Shown here: piece after piece, positions 11,964-26,510 of the stretch | How the letters are laid out: the number at the start of each line of letters is the position of its first letter | How positions within the stretch are numbered: the stretch's first letter is position 1 | Source of the DNA: Ephydatia muelleri | Taxonomy: Eukaryota; Porifera; Demospongiae; Spongillida; Spongillidae | Length of the DNA: 64,000 bases | Direction: 5' to 3' | NCBI GenBank assembly: GCA_013339895.1 | Contig: JABACO010000001.1 | Coordinates: forward strand, 9,032,020-9,096,019 | The notes under the pieces: model-generated | The model's database searches: none | Told to the model about the DNA's origin: nothing | The model's input: only the letters and a program-made list of their open reading frames with translations | Made by a program: the position numbers and the translations under genes

Positions 11964-13619
11964 TTAAATATTATCAAGTTTTATCAGCACATCGGCCATG
12001 CTTGGGCGACACTTCAGGTCTTTTGCTGTGCATTCCAAGATCATTGTTTTCATTGTTGACCATGTAAGCTGTTGAATGAGCTCTTGTCTCATTTGCACAT
12101 CTGGAAAATGACAATATGACATTTCCAAAAGAAGAATTCCATAGCTAAAGACATCCATTTTGGTAGTCTGTAATTCCGGATCAGAACTCTCAGGGGCTGC
12201 ATACATGAAATTACCTGGAGCTATTGTAGCTACTTGACGTGCAAAGTTGGATGAACCAAAGTCTGACAGCTTGGCCTTCCAAATATCTGCTCCTAATCGC
12301 TCCAGAAGCACATTGGCACTGCTTACATCTCGATGAATAATGGCATCTGGTTTAATCAAGTGCAAATAATTCAGTGCTATGCCTATGTCTAGAGCAATGT
12401 TGGATACATGCTGGCGTGACATGGTTAACATATTTGTTTCCTTCTCTTCCAGAACTGCCCTTAGGGATGTATGCATCAGCTCTGTGAGGATAACATACTC
12501 CTGATCCATGGTGGCTCCAATGAATAGCAATATGTTAGGGTGACGCACCAGTGCAGCAATGTTCATCTCCCTCATAAATAGCTGCTGGTTGTGTGGAGAT
12601 ATGATTGCTCCATGAAGGAGCTTAGCAGCTACGTCCAGTCCACAGAACCTTGCAGCCTTAACAATACCCCACCCTCCTCTGCCTAACTCTTTGTCAGTAA
12701 ATACTATTTCATCCTTCTTGAGAACCCATGAAGGTGCATTGGTGTTGTCTAGCTGTTCTTGCAGGCGTCTGCATTGTGCAGCCAGGTCAAGAGTCTGCAG
12801 TTCTGCTCTTGTGGCCCTTCCCTCCAAAGCTGCATTAGTATGCACAAGCTCTGCAATTCTGTTATCAGACATACGTGCACTGTCTTGCAACATCTTCACA
12901 GCATCTTCAGCTTTCCTGGTTCTCTCTTCAAATGTTGACACCACGGTGTTTACATTGGTGGGCTTCTTAGTAGCAATGGTCTCCATCTCAGCTACCCTGA
13001 TCCTCTCTTCTGCTACAAAGGCCCTTGTTTCAGCCACAGCTGCTCTTGCTTCTGCTACAACTGCTCTTTTTTCTGCCATATTGGCATTCTTGTTGGCAAT
13101 GCTGGCTCTTTCCTCAGCAATAGTGGCCCTTCTTTCTGCAGTCCTAGCACGCTCTTCAGCTGTAGCAGTTTGTTTTAAAGCCTCGGAACATTTTTGCTTT
13201 GTGACAGCACACTCGTTTTCTGCTACACTGGCCCGTTGTTCAAATGTGATTGCTTTTCCCTCTGCAGCAATGACCCTTTTCTCTGCTGATGCAGCTCGTG
13301 CCTCAGCTGAAATGGCCCTCTCTTCATACAATTTGGCTCTGTTTTCAGAAGCCATTTTCCCCTCTTCAGCAGTGACTGCTCTTTTCTCAGCTGTAATGGA
13401 TCTTTCTTCAGCATCAGTAGCTGTCTTAATAGCAACAGAAGTAGTTTCTTCAGCTCTAATGGCTCTCTCTTCAGCAACATTGGCTCTTCTTTCAGCTGTT
13501 GCAGCTCTTTCTTCTGCATTGTATGCCCACTTTTGAAGTAGAAGTAATTTCAATTCTGCAGTGGATAATTTTTTTTGCCATTGCTCATACTTTTTGATGA
13601 CAGATTCTGCTGACTTCTG
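11964..13619 (-). CDS. Terminal exon: coiled coil plus protein kinase domain
   Basis: The acceptor is at 13620-13621 and the stop codon at 11964. The first half is an almost unbroken seven-residue repeat built on A-E-E-R-A (AEERAAT, AERRANV, AEERAIR and so on), predicting a long helical rod. The kinase half (about 255 residues) has a glycine loop (GRGGWG), the VAIK-type lysine in VAAKLL, the HRDV catalytic loop with SSANVLL, DFG and an APE-type AAPE. All catalytic residues are present, so it should be active. Sequence style (HRDVSSANVLL, HPNILLFIGA) points to the tyrosine-kinase-like group. The large plus-strand ORF at 12691-13536 is an antisense shadow. Confidence 0.88.
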   Translation of the reverse strand, partial: QKSAESVIKKYEQWQKKLSTAELKLLLLQKWAYNAEERAATAERRANVAEERAIRAEETTSVAIKTATDAEERSITAEKRAVTAEEGKMASENRAKLYEERAISAEARAASAEKRVIAAEGKAITFEQRASVAENECAVTKQKCSEALKQTATAEERARTAERRATIAEERASIANKNANMAEKRAVVAEARAAVAETRAFVAEERIRVAEMETIATKKPTNVNTVVSTFEERTRKAEDAVKMLQDSARMSDNRIAELVHTNAALEGRATRAELQTLDLAAQCRRLQEQLDNTNAPSWVLKKDEIVFTDKELGRGGWGIVKAARFCGLDVAAKLLHGAIISPHNQQLFMREMNIAALVRHPNILLFIGATMDQEYVILTELMHTSLRAVLEEKETNMLTMSRQHVSNIALDIGIALNYLHLIKPDAIIHRDVSSANVLLERLGADIWKAKLSDFGSSNFARQVATIAPGNFMYAAPESSDPELQTTKMDVFSYGILLLEMSYCHFPDVQMRQELIQQLTWSTMKTMILECTAKDLKCRPSMADVLIKLDNI

Positions 13620-16600
13620 CTAAATGTGTGCAACAATAGGGTTCAAATATTCAATTCAATGTAATAAAAAATAAGAATGTACATAGCATGACGAATAAGT
13701 AACAAAGAAGGCATTTATGAACAGTTCAGTTGTAGTTACAATTGACCTTCACTACGTCATGTAAATTCTGTGAATCCTGGAAGTAACCAAACATATCATA
13801 TTATTTCGTGATGCTCTTACTCTGAGTCCTAATACAAGTGCACCTCATATGCATGCTTTGCTTGCACACAATAGAGTATAATTCTATAGCATGATCTGGG
13901 ATTGTTTCCGCGAAAAGGGCCCTAATGCATACATTATAGAATTTCCAGTACGTGCAATAGAAATGGAACGCTTTTGTTGAAATGTATGGCTAATAAATAA
14001 TTCAGAGCCTTACAACTTCATGACAGATACTCCAATTCTCAGTGTGTAAGAAGCAATGTGTAGAGGGCATTTCAGACTCCAAAGAAAAAAATGAAATGTT
14101 GAAAAGACATGCATTAGGTCCCTTTTCGAGAAAATGATCCTATACAGTATGCACACATAAAACTATAATAAAATAAAGAACAAAAATAACAGCTTTAAAC
14201 ATGCAATGTGAGCAGTGTCAACAACATTAGTTTTACCTTTGCAAAAAGCGGAGCAATGTCTTCTTTATATTTCTGAACTATTAGGTCAAGTGCTGTTCTC
14301 CCATTCTAAATAAAGAAATTATACAATATAAGTCCAGAACTAAACTATGCATAACTACACTGTACACCACATATGGTCCATCACATGCTAAACAACTATA
14401 TGAAGCACACTCAACATTCACAACATGCAAGTGCGCATGCACTGGCACAGCAGATACACCACAACCCATAAAAGCACTACACGTGGAAGTTAATTAAATA
14501 GAAGTTTACTTCTACTAAATGTATGTGCAGTAATTAAATCATTCTCACAAATTCTCCTTTCTGAAAGAGCATTGTTTCAACACAAACTGTGATGCATGTT
14601 GGTCACATGCAAAGTTGATATTTGTTCAATTAATCTTTGCAAAAATATGTGGTATTGATTTGAGGTATGCATCACATATGAATTCCCAAAGAATAGAGCA
14701 AAAAAAGTCATATGAAAATTAGCAGGAAGTGGAAAAAGTTGGACATGTAAGTTGTACAATAGTTTATACGGACGATTTACAGAATCCCTATGTAAAGTAA
14801 TCCATATGCTCAGGATGTGCGATGTACTGCATCTCTATATTCTATGTGAACAAAGCTCCATCCATATAAATTTTGCCACTATAAACTAGCTCATGATGAC
14901 GGAATAACTAACACATCACATTAGAATACTCCTGGTAGTTGCTACAATGGGTTGAAATGTGCACTTACGATAAAATGTTATGATTCAAATAACATCATAC
15001 ATGTAATAGCATCAACGAACACACTTAGCACTCTATTGAAGTAAAAGTCACATAGCACAGATTAACTTAATGTAAAGTGTACACTATCAGTCTGGAAATT
15101 AGGTTATGCATTTTATAACCATCCTTATTGTCGTATACCCCAGCGAGTGTAGCGTTTAAGAATAATTTAGTACACAATACGATTACACAAAACAGCATGG
15201 TAACATTTATGTATTATTATTAATATCTACGTCGCCAGTACTGACTGTTACAGCTACAAATTTCTTCTACTGGCATTAGTATATAAGAAGTGTTACGTTT
15301 ATGTTGGAGAACTTTACCACAATCTTATAAGTGCAGTAAGCATACAAATACAGAGATAGCGTTAGCCATATCAATGCATAGTAAAGTGACTATGCTTGCA
15401 TGTTATAGAAATCTGGTGAGTGGTAGACACGAACTATCATGGACCCTCAGAGTAATAACATCAAACTTTAAACAATGCTAAGCATCTGTGCTGTGAATTA
15501 ACATAAGCTTTCCAAACAAAGTGTGGGCATTAGGCCTTTATGCATGCATGAATCATTTCTGTATGAACCACTTGCTACAATTTCAAGAGGCTGGTAAATT
15601 GATGCACTCTTGATATGTGCATGTGTAATCATTATAGGCTATGTTTCATCAATACAGACACTGCCTGCAAACAATTTTAATTTTCAGCAATATGAAAAAC
15701 ATGCACCTGGTGTATTTCATTTTTTATGTTATGAAAATGACCAATGTTCATAAAATTGTCAACACTGCTAATCTGAAAAGGGCAGTAATAAATAATTGCA
15801 CATTTCTCCCTTGCCACCGCCATCACAGCCAAAGTATGTCCTGCATTACAACATCCTCTTGTGGCTCAAAAATTAATTTGCATGTAGGTAGAAATTCAAA
15901 GCTTGCAAAGGCAATATGTACTTGAATGCTACAATATTAAATATGCATGCGTTGCAAGATGGTGACACCCATGCAAATACACTCCATGGCACTAGACGAT
16001 GTGTATAATCAAGGTTTTACATGGGCTTAGACCTATTAATGAGGACCAGTTGTAATATTCATATGCATAAAGGTTTTGTGTTGTGTAGCAAAAGAGAAAG
16101 ATAAATCAACACAAACTTATCCCCAGACCAGAACGATCACTCAACTTCCCTTCATCATAAGTATTATATCACCCTTGTCCTGTTTCCAGTTATGGGTTTG
16201 GTTAGGTTGACAATGATTGCTATGTACCAATTGCAATAGAGAATGTGCATGTTTGATACCTTATCCTTTATGGTAGCATCAGCATTATATGACAACAAGA
16301 CAGCCACTACATCATAATGACTCATTTCAGCAGCTATGTGAAGGGGCGTGGTGGAAACACACTGTGTAAAGAAAAGAATCCAAACAATGTAAAAATACAT
16401 CTGCACACATACATAAGTATATCCAATTTCAGTGGTCAAGCATAATACAATGACAAATGGCATTAATAGTAATGCATGTTCATAAACATTCAATGCAAAT
16501 AACCTGAACATCAATACAGTGAGTCTAAGCTTCATTGAAATTTTGGGGCTTTTTTATAACAAGCTTTGATCACCACTACATCTGAGGAGTAGTTTGACGA

Positions 16601-16972
16601 TGTACTGTACTCTGAATACCATTGTCTCAAAAACTGATTCAATAAACAATCATGATAGGGCACCTGTTAAAACATGTTTACAACCTTTCAAAAAGCTGCC
16701 AAGGGAGGTAGAAATGTCTTTAGCATGCATGCGTCATGCATACAGCATGAGCTGGGCACATAAGACGGTTGAAACAAGTATTGACCCACATAAGGAAATA
16801 CATCTAACACCCACACACACTGACACACACACATGCTTACAACCACACTGAACATTCTTGTGCATTTAGTATCTTTACACATTAAGAGACCAATCTAAAT
16901 GCAAGCTGGCATTGAAATTTTGGTAACAAAGTAGTGGTTTTTTTGTTTTCACTGTAAATTTGGGTCAGCATT

Positions 16973-17009
<37 letters not shown>

Positions 17010-20000
17010 GGAAACACAGTCTATTTGTGCAAAATGCTTTTGTAAAGGAAATGGTCTGTGGTGACGATAATTCCTATTCTTTGATCGCAATACGCAAAAC
17101 AATTTTCATGAGACACAGGCCACAGGTTAGGACCAACTAATGCTGTCTCAATGGACTTAGCTTTAGCTTTAAGTCTGGGTTAGGGCGAGGTTATCCATAC
17201 AGTGCAGTGATGTGGGGCGAAGATGTTCCAAGATGGGACCATTTTTCACGGGTCTACCAATTGCATGGTAAGTAAATTATCAACATTTTTGATGCAATGC
17301 CTTCTGTGTTACAACCTTCAACCCATCTATCCTCCACAAAACTGCTCATCAAATATACTGATATCTGAGATTGGATGCCAAACATTTGAGCTTATCATAG
17401 TATAATAGTTACTCAGTGATGTGACGTAACTTGTAAACCACCAGTTGTAAACATCTTTAATATCAGCAGAACCCTTCACAGTGTCTCTTTCCTATGCAGG
17501 GCATGCAAACTGTATCATCCAATCTGCAGGGTGGTTATGCACATGAAAATTTAGTACCACTTCCCAAAATTCAGTAACATCATTCATGGCTCTCTATGCT
17601 TCCATTGCCAAAGAGTTGGTCATGCAAGTTGCATCTGCACCCCTAAATCCTACGTTCTGCATACTAATCGATAATGCAGCATTTTCTAAAAGGAGATACC
17701 ATGTACTGCATACTAATCGATCGTGTAACAGATCCGCCTGGGAGGGTCCAACAACACAGTTCTCTCATATACTATCCAGCAACCTGCAGCATATTCTTTC
17801 ACAGTCTGAACTTCTGTTTGGTTCTTCTTGTGAAATCTGAATTACTATGCTATCACAGTGGTTCGGGAGATAAATGAATGGTAAGAATTTCCTTCAGCAG
17901 ATCATATATGTTAATTGTCTCATCACTGGGTCTGCCCGATGTTACTAGTGCTTTAACCAACCATAGCTAGGAATGCATCCTTTCTCTGCTCTGCTTCGAG
18001 TTTGTTGGAAGAATGAAAACATTTTCTTGGTAGCTGTTGTGGTTATAAATCGTTATAATTCCCTTCATGCAACAAGATTCCAGACCATCCATGAAATTAG
18101 GCAATGATGTGACTTCTAGGGCATTGCACAGAAGGTGCTAATGTAATATAGAGACTACCACTAGTGCAATTGCATTTGTTTCAATGATTTGCTATCCTTA
18201 CTCCAATATCACTATGACATGTAAGTAATGAGAAGTGAATTTACAACTACAGATGTTTAGACAGCAGTTACACATCACTTGCACAAAGCTGTAGCTGGTG
18301 ACTCACTTTATTCACATCAGCTCCTGCCTTCAAAAGCATCTCCACCACAACCGTATGACCATTTTTAGCCGCAGCAAACAGTGATGACTGTAATATGAAA
18401 TGGATAACATCTGATTCATGCCTAATCATTGCATTGCTATTAAAATATATACAAGGGTCTTTACACAATTGGATTGGCTAGTAAATAGTTGCACATGATC
18501 GTCCCAATATTGGGCAACTTATCTTCTAATAAACTATGAAGTGGCTATGTCATTTTTGCTATGAAGACAGCAACTAAATATTACATAGTCACATTTGGGA
18601 GGACTCACTAACAACAGTTTGAGATACATGTATGATGTGTCATGGAACTATGTCTGCACTGATCAAGTTGGACTACAATTCTTACTGATGATATAAAAAA
18701 ATATTGTGATGTTACAAGTGTTTCAATTGTTGCAATAAACAACATTATTCCAGAAATGCTGATACCTTTTGAAACACAAAACAACCTTTTAATTATCTTA
18801 TATTTACAGAGATAAAAATTAATACATACTCGCATACACAACTTACCTCCTGATATACAGTAGGATGATGTGAATCAATGATTTACAGTAATAAAAAGAG
18901 AGAAGTTGTAAGAACAGGTTACTGACAAGATCATATGAGAAATGCAATGCAAAACAATAAAGTGCTTTAATGTGTATACTGTAGATATTCATCATTACAT
19001 CATGGTATGGAACTATACTCAAAACTGGCACTAAGACTTTCAGCTCATTCTTACTTAAGCTCACATAACATTCTTAAATGAGACTGTTTGCTGTATGTTT
19101 TGAAAACGATTATTCACAAAGATGGTTTCTGATATTGATAATCCAATCTATCATTGTTCACAATACAAAACTAATATTTGTTTCCAAGTACTGTAATGAG
19201 GTTGATGTGTATTGATGTTGAAAGCATCTTTGTAGCGATATTCAATATACAATTCATTGATACCTGCCATGATGGGATCATATATTACATTGCATTGCCA
19301 TTAGTTATTACTATCATTTCATGCCTTATAATATGCCTTGTAATGTCTTAAATTAGCTTTGCTCTGCTTATTACAATCAATTATGTAAAATCAAGCAAAT
19401 CTATCAAAGAGCAATAAGTAATCAAAGTATGCTAATAGAGTGCACAGTGAGTTTTATTGCTGAAGTACTTTAAAATTGCTAAATAGTAAAGTGCATACAA
19501 TGTGTTCTATGTATACAACACTATGGAGTATTATAGCGTTGTTAGGAAAGGGATGGAAGCAAATGGTAATATTAGTTTCAGAACTACAATGTGCATATAC
19601 ATCTACAAGTTATTAGTTCCCTTAGTGGGCTGTTGAAGCAGTGTGTAACTGTTGCTTTGCCATTATGCATGTTGTCATAACATTCTTGGTATGATATGAT
19701 GTACAAACACCAGAAGGAGGGATCCCCAACTGTTGCCATTGTCCTCCTGGGTTAAACATAGTGTCAACGCAGTGCTCTCTCCGTAGTGAATAGTCCTTTT
19801 TACCTCTTTCCCCTCCTTTACATACAGTTTGAAAGGAGTACTTTGCTACAATGTGCAAAGCTGGATTTCAGGATCGATCAGAAATGCCTGTGATAATTAT
19901 TTATAAAGCGACAGAGGGGATGTGCAAATTGATTGCAGCAGTGTTTTAACATGACCTCTATCTCATCACTAATTTAAAAACAGGATTGTGAATTTTTATT

Positions 20001-21803
20001 ATGCGAAAGTATTAATGTCGCTATCTTTTTCAGGATGAAGTTAAGTGGACTACCCTGGAGTCATTCAGAATGCACACTACATCCTTTGCCAATGAGCTCA
20101 TTTGCTGTATGGTAATTTTGGCTGCACATCATGCTATAATAGATCTGAAGTAGAAGGGAGTGGCAATTTATTCAGCTCAGCTGTAAGCCTTCATTTACTT
20201 TGGCAGTCGTCAATCACCAATGTTCCATCATTTAACAACATATCCTTTTCTTGTTATTCAAACCTGCTTCCCTTTGTACATAGCTCTCTGCTTACTTACA
20301 ACAATTCTGAAACTCTAACTGCTAAAAGTAAAAACAGTGTTTGCCAGATTTTTGTAATAAGTGATTTACATCTGTACTTTCAAATTAAAAAAAAAAACGC
20401 CAACCTTACCTGCATGGTTCGTTTTGAAAATGTCCTTATTTAAGGACTGTCACAGTTAAATAAGGACAATTATTAAGAAAATAAAACTACTGTACATGCA
20501 AATACAACTCCTGATTCCTTCGCTGAGCACTGAAGAATAGCAAAAATAAAAATGGTGGTGTTAGCAATTACAAAAGCAAGAATACCAGAATGAGCAGCCC
20601 TAGGGATTCAAACTTTGATTTAAGCTGGGAAGGGTGCTACATCATCGATCATTTTAGAGTTCTTAAAACCATTTTCTACTGCATTGCATACTTGATGTTT
20701 TCAGAATAGTGTTGATGAAAACAAGTTGTGATATAGCCATTTGCAGCAGTACTGTAAATACACTGTTGCAAACAATTTAAATGTACATACAGCTACATTG
20801 CGGACAACTATTGAGAATATGCACAGAATCTTAGCAAATGTGTAAGTCCTATTGAAAGATAAGGAGTTGGGCACACAATCTTAGACATATCAAATCAGCA
20901 AAATCAGTGAATCTCGCAGAATCAAACATATACATACAAATACATTTACTATTTTCACAACACTTTGGAACTAACCTACAACACTGTACTTAAAATGGTT
21001 TGGGGGTGTTGAGTACTATAATTATAAGGCAGTAAATAAACTATGGTCAAACTGAATGCACAGTAAATTACATTCATTTCAATCACAGGAAATGATTCAA
21101 GATTTAAAAAAAGGATACCTGACTTGAATACACACTGTACAAGTCACATGCCGATTATCATATACAATAGTAGACCACAGAACTAATTGGTCTATTTAAC
21201 CTTAATGAACGACTAACTCAATCAAATAACAAATGTCAACCCACAAATGCATCCGATCATCTTTTCCAATACTTCACAAAAACAAACATACTATACTATA
21301 TACAAAATTCAAAATATACAAATATTCATATAAATACTCACGCGCTGATGTACAGTAGAGTGATTTTTGATTCATATTAATTGAAGAAAAGAAAATGAAG
21401 GAATATTAAACAACTGTAATAGAAGACATCACACAAGGATAGCAATACCAAAAAACACCTACTATTAAATAGTACACCTACAGTACAGTATACAAATTGA
21501 TCAACATGACTACTCCGACATGATAACATTTTGCAGAACATTTTCCCTTATTGGATATAACTAGCTCTGAGAATAATGACAGCTTGAAGTAAACTACAGT
21601 GCATGCAACTGTAGTAATTCTAGCATGTCTATGTGCAAACTCTACAATTTACACCCCCTTTACTACATGAGTCAATCAGATGCTATCAGGAGGACAAATA
21701 ACTGTTCTGGTCCTTGATTTCGACATGATCTGGTATGGCGAACTAAGCCACTCTGACTACTACTTCCTGTTGTATGTCATCATACTCCCCACTAATTGTC
21801 TCA

Positions 21804-21855
<52 letters not shown>

Positions 21856-24043
21856 TGTGTGTTCAGCTGGTCCAGCCCACTCCCTTGAGTGTGGCTACAT
21901 TGGGGTGAGTTAAATGCTCCTGGCTAAAATGGCACACAGGGTAGGATAGTCTTATGAACTTATTGGCCACTATAAGCAACACTGAGCTCTTAGTCTTTGG
22001 ACTTTGGATTCTTTGGTGTCCACAATGGAGTGTATGCAATGACTTTTCTAGATATGCTTAGGTTCACAATTTATCTACATCTCATTAAAATTACGAAGGT
22101 TTCATTTAGAGAGCACTACTATGATAATTCCAGAAAGACTATGTTCCTCTGCATAAGAAATGATGTCAGAAATGACAGTGTCGGTGCAACGATGTCAAAT
22201 TGCTTATTGCACCAATACAAAAACATTCCAAATGTACTAAATGTACATCTAAAGTATACAGCACACGTAACGATAAGGAATATGGTTAAAAACATACAAT
22301 GAGCAAAACAGTGTGCTGGAACCAAACTTCGACAAAAACGCAAGTCCTTATACGCCAATGTTATATTTTGTGTAAATATTCTACATGTAATATGATAGCA
22401 ATGTGGCTATGATGTTTCAGGGGGTTGCTTTGGATTACACGGAAGAGGTATTGTCTATTACTTGTGGTATTTCAAGTCTGTCAATTAGCCTACAGGAAAC
22501 TCAGCGGACAACTCATCCGTAGGAAAGACACAATAAATTGAACATAAATACAATAAAATAATTATTGGTTTATTTCACTCCCTCATTCTACTCCCTCCAA
22601 AATATCATGCATCAAATATACATGTATTGTACTGCACAGCACAGTCCAAATTTCAAATATTCACATGCAAGACTTACACGCTGATGTAGAGTAGGGTGAT
22701 TTATTGCACAAAAAGAAAAGAAGGAATATTATAAAACAGGGGGAGTTGACAGCATCACAATAGCAATGGCAAAAAAATTATGTTGCATTAAATAATGTGC
22801 GTTTTAGAGTATACATTGATAATATTTCGGCACCCTGACATGACCACCCTATTGGATATTGCCTGCTCCAGAACAAACACATGAGGGACATGCAAATAGA
22901 GGACAGTACATATTTTTGGAGGTGGTGAAACATCATTTTAACCAGTACACAACAAGAAAAACTCTGATAAGTATGCCTCATACTTGTTTACATTAAATAT
23001 ACCCTGTTCAACTCAAATATGAAAGAGAACACTGCAAATTAATGAATACAAAATAAAGGTTGGAATACTGATTGGGCTATATAACTACAATGTAAACTGC
23101 ATTCCACCATCTACCCAAACATTATGCATCATAATATAGAAAATCCCAAACAATTATATCCACATGCAATACTTACATCCTGATGTACGATGATTGGAGT
23201 AATAGAAAAAGAAGGAAGATAATATAATAAACTGATAATAAAAGACATCATTAGAGAATAGTAATGCCAAAATAAAAATACTGTTACATTATACACTACA
23301 CATACTACAGTTGTAATGTGAGCATGCGCAGATCAGGGATTGTGAAGAAATCTAAGAACGTGGTGGAAGCGGTTATGATAACCAATGAGCTATATTCCTA
23401 TCTGGGTAACACAAGACGCATGCCTGTGCTGCTATATAATCCCAGATAGCAAGTGAAGGCATTGAGCTGGTTGCACTGGTGTCATCAGAGGGTGTGGAAG
23501 GTATTCACAAGCTAATAGCTAACATTGGGCAAATCGCATGTGCATATAGAGTGAGTTCAAAATCCAGGGTAGAAGCGGCAGGGAAACTCATGTCCCAGAT
23601 GCAAAGGGCCCAGCATCAGGGGGCAAACCTATGAATGCCCATGAACAATGTCACCCACTAGTTGTGCTAATTAAAAAGTACATGGCAAAATTCATTACAG
23701 AGTTTCCAATTGATACTAGGTGCGACTGTTTCTCTTGCTTGGTAAGATGTGTGGTCTAGGGCTGTAAAAGATGGTAGTCTTCAGTTGGTGTCATGGTCGG
23801 GACAGACATTGGTGGGTGTAAATGGATCTGCATGTAACACCGAAAAGTGAGATCAAAATTATAGTGAGTGTTGCTCAGAGTGCATAAGGGTGTACATGGA
23901 TGGTTGAAGGGAACAGCCAAACTGAAGTGATGGTAGAACATGTCATCATGTGGCCAATGAAAGGAGTTGTCCCATTGTGTATGTTAAAAAGGGGTTCTCA
24001 ATTGCTGCGGATTATATATACAATATGAAATTGCAGAGGGGTA

Positions 24044-24076
<33 letters not shown>

Positions 24077-26477
24077 ATATGAACGTGCATCATTGCTAGT
24101 AGCCATTTTGTATCCTCCTGGTTTTATTTTGAAAGTGACTATGTATACTCCAAAGCAAAACAAATGGCATTTGAAGCTGGTATTACAGTCTACTGGTTCG
24201 TTCTCCACACAGCTGTCAAGCATAGTGCCTTGGGGTATCAGCAGTTATCCATAATTAAGCAAATTGTGAGAAATGAACGATAGTTGTTTTTGCTGCCTTA
24301 AAATCTCATTATAAATTCATAATAACATTAAGCCACTGATTAATTGGGTGCACAAACTCATCCATATCAAACACTACAGTTTGAATAACATTAATAAAAT
24401 ATTTGCTAATGTCCTTAAAGACTTCCATGCATACGTACTGATGATTTGCTATTAGGCATAAGTTACACATCACATGCATTTTCTGACTCACTTCATTCGC
24501 TTCTGCTCCTGCCTTCAAAAGCAACTCCACCACAGCTGTATGACCACTTGCAGCTGCTGCATATAGTGGTGACTATAACATGAAGGGGATGATATCCCTA
24601 ATATTTCCACATCTACCTTAGCACCAGTACTATTGCACTGTACTACTATAATTAGATTCACGAACAACTATTACATGTATTTGAAACATTACTCAACAGT
24701 AGTTACAAATTTGGTAGCTAGTAAATGCTTGGTCACATGATTAATACATTGTAGCTGATTACATGTGAATACAGGTACAGATCCTTTACACTGCACTGAA
24801 GGAAAAACAAAATGACTAAATTTGCACCGCAGACGCCTCATTTCACACGTATGTATATGGCTCCGCCGTCATCGCAGCCTCCCTTTCCTCTACGTAGCAA
24901 TACGACACACAGGGTCCCTCCAACTTTGCAGCAGCTGCCTGCAGCACCTCAGCAGCTGCCTACAGCACCTCAGCAGCTGTTGTCGCCACCACATCAGGAA
25001 CCTTTGGCACCGCATGATATACCTTCAAAGTCATCCACAGGTCACCAAACGAGTTGCTCTTTCCGGAAGCGGTGCCCGGTTTCCGAATGCCCAGAGCGAA
25101 TAGCTTCATCCATGTGGCGATCACATGTCCCTGCATGCCCAAGGTTTGTTCCCTGGAGGGGTCCCACAGACGTGGTTGTTTGAACAAGATCTGTTCATCT
25201 GCCCACATTGTTCACAATTGGTGGCGAACTCGAGGGTAGCTTCACATTCTAGACAGTGCAAGGTTCCTCCCCCCATATCTTCAGCCCAGAATGATGACAC
25301 ACAGTCAGCGCCAGCATTTGTGCCTGATCTGCCCACTTTTGCAGAGGTTTGCCAGCTTAGATGCCCAACATTACGGTTTGTCCCTAAAAAGGCAAGACCC
25401 AGTTTTGCAAGAGCACTTTCATCTACCTTAAGGTCTGTCTTAGATGAAAACTCAGAAGAGGCTTAGTTGAAGCTCTTCATGTTACCAAAGTGTGTTCTTC
25501 CCTCCCTAAAAAGTAAAGGCCGCCACTTTAAGCACACCCCGATCAAAGTCTTGTGTGATCTTTGGGCAAAGAATGAGTTTAGTACCCTCTGGAACCTTGC
25601 AGGGTCCAATGCCCGTAAAGCCCCATCACAGCAGAAGCATAGGAACTCTAAGAGCCTGTCAGATTCGGTTATATCCTTAGCAAAGATCGGTTTGCATGGA
25701 AAAGCCTGCAGAATACTTTTATCTGATGGGCTTGCTCCCCTCAATAATTCTACCTGGGAGCTGCTCAAATCAAACACTCCTCCAGATGTTCCTTGCACTC
25801 CACTCTCTCTAGGTCCTGATTTCAACATCCTACCCATCCTTTTCTCCTTTCCAAAGGGCACTGCTGCTGGTCCCTCAGGCCTCAGGGTACAACATCTAAT
25901 TGATGCTGCACAAATCCCTCTTCCAATTTCCATTGGCTCATCCCTGAGGGATATTGTGAACCTCCTTGCAGCAGGCAAAGCTCCATTGTCAGTTGCCAGA
26001 TTTCTAGCGGGCGGAAGCCTCACTGCTTTGAACACCACTGCTTTGAACACATTTAAAGATCATTGACGCCATCGATGCAGATGATGACTGCCTTCATCTC
26101 ATCCTTCAGGCATGGTACTTGGATGATGGGGTGCTGGCTGGCCCCAGGCAAGCTGTTCTGCGGGCGCTCTCCATTATTGAAGACCTTGGTCCACCACTGG
26201 GTATTTTCATCAATTTATCCAAATGTGAACTATTTAGCCGCAGCGATATTTCCATCTTCCCTCCTGTTATGAAAGCTTCACATGTACCACACTTAGACAT
26301 TCTTGGTACTCCTATTGGGGGACTATCTTTTCTGCACTGGGTTCTTTGCCGCGAAGCGTGCTGAATTGACAAAGTTGCTATCTATGTTGGAGATGTTTCA
26401 GATATTGACCCACAGGTGGCCTTTAATTTGCTACGGCTTTGCAGTGGTTTTTGTAAGATGGTGCATTTAGCCAGATC

Positions 26478-26510
<33 letters not shown>

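Noticed and set aside
12691-13536. 281-codon plus-strand ORF rich in Ser/Ala/Leu
   Set aside because: Exact antisense of the AEERA coiled coil of the kinase exon; open only because of the repeat.
18843-19064. 73-codon minus-strand ORF starting at an AG-N3-GTRAGT site
   Set aside because: It begins at a splice-like site by chance and has no homology or repeat support.
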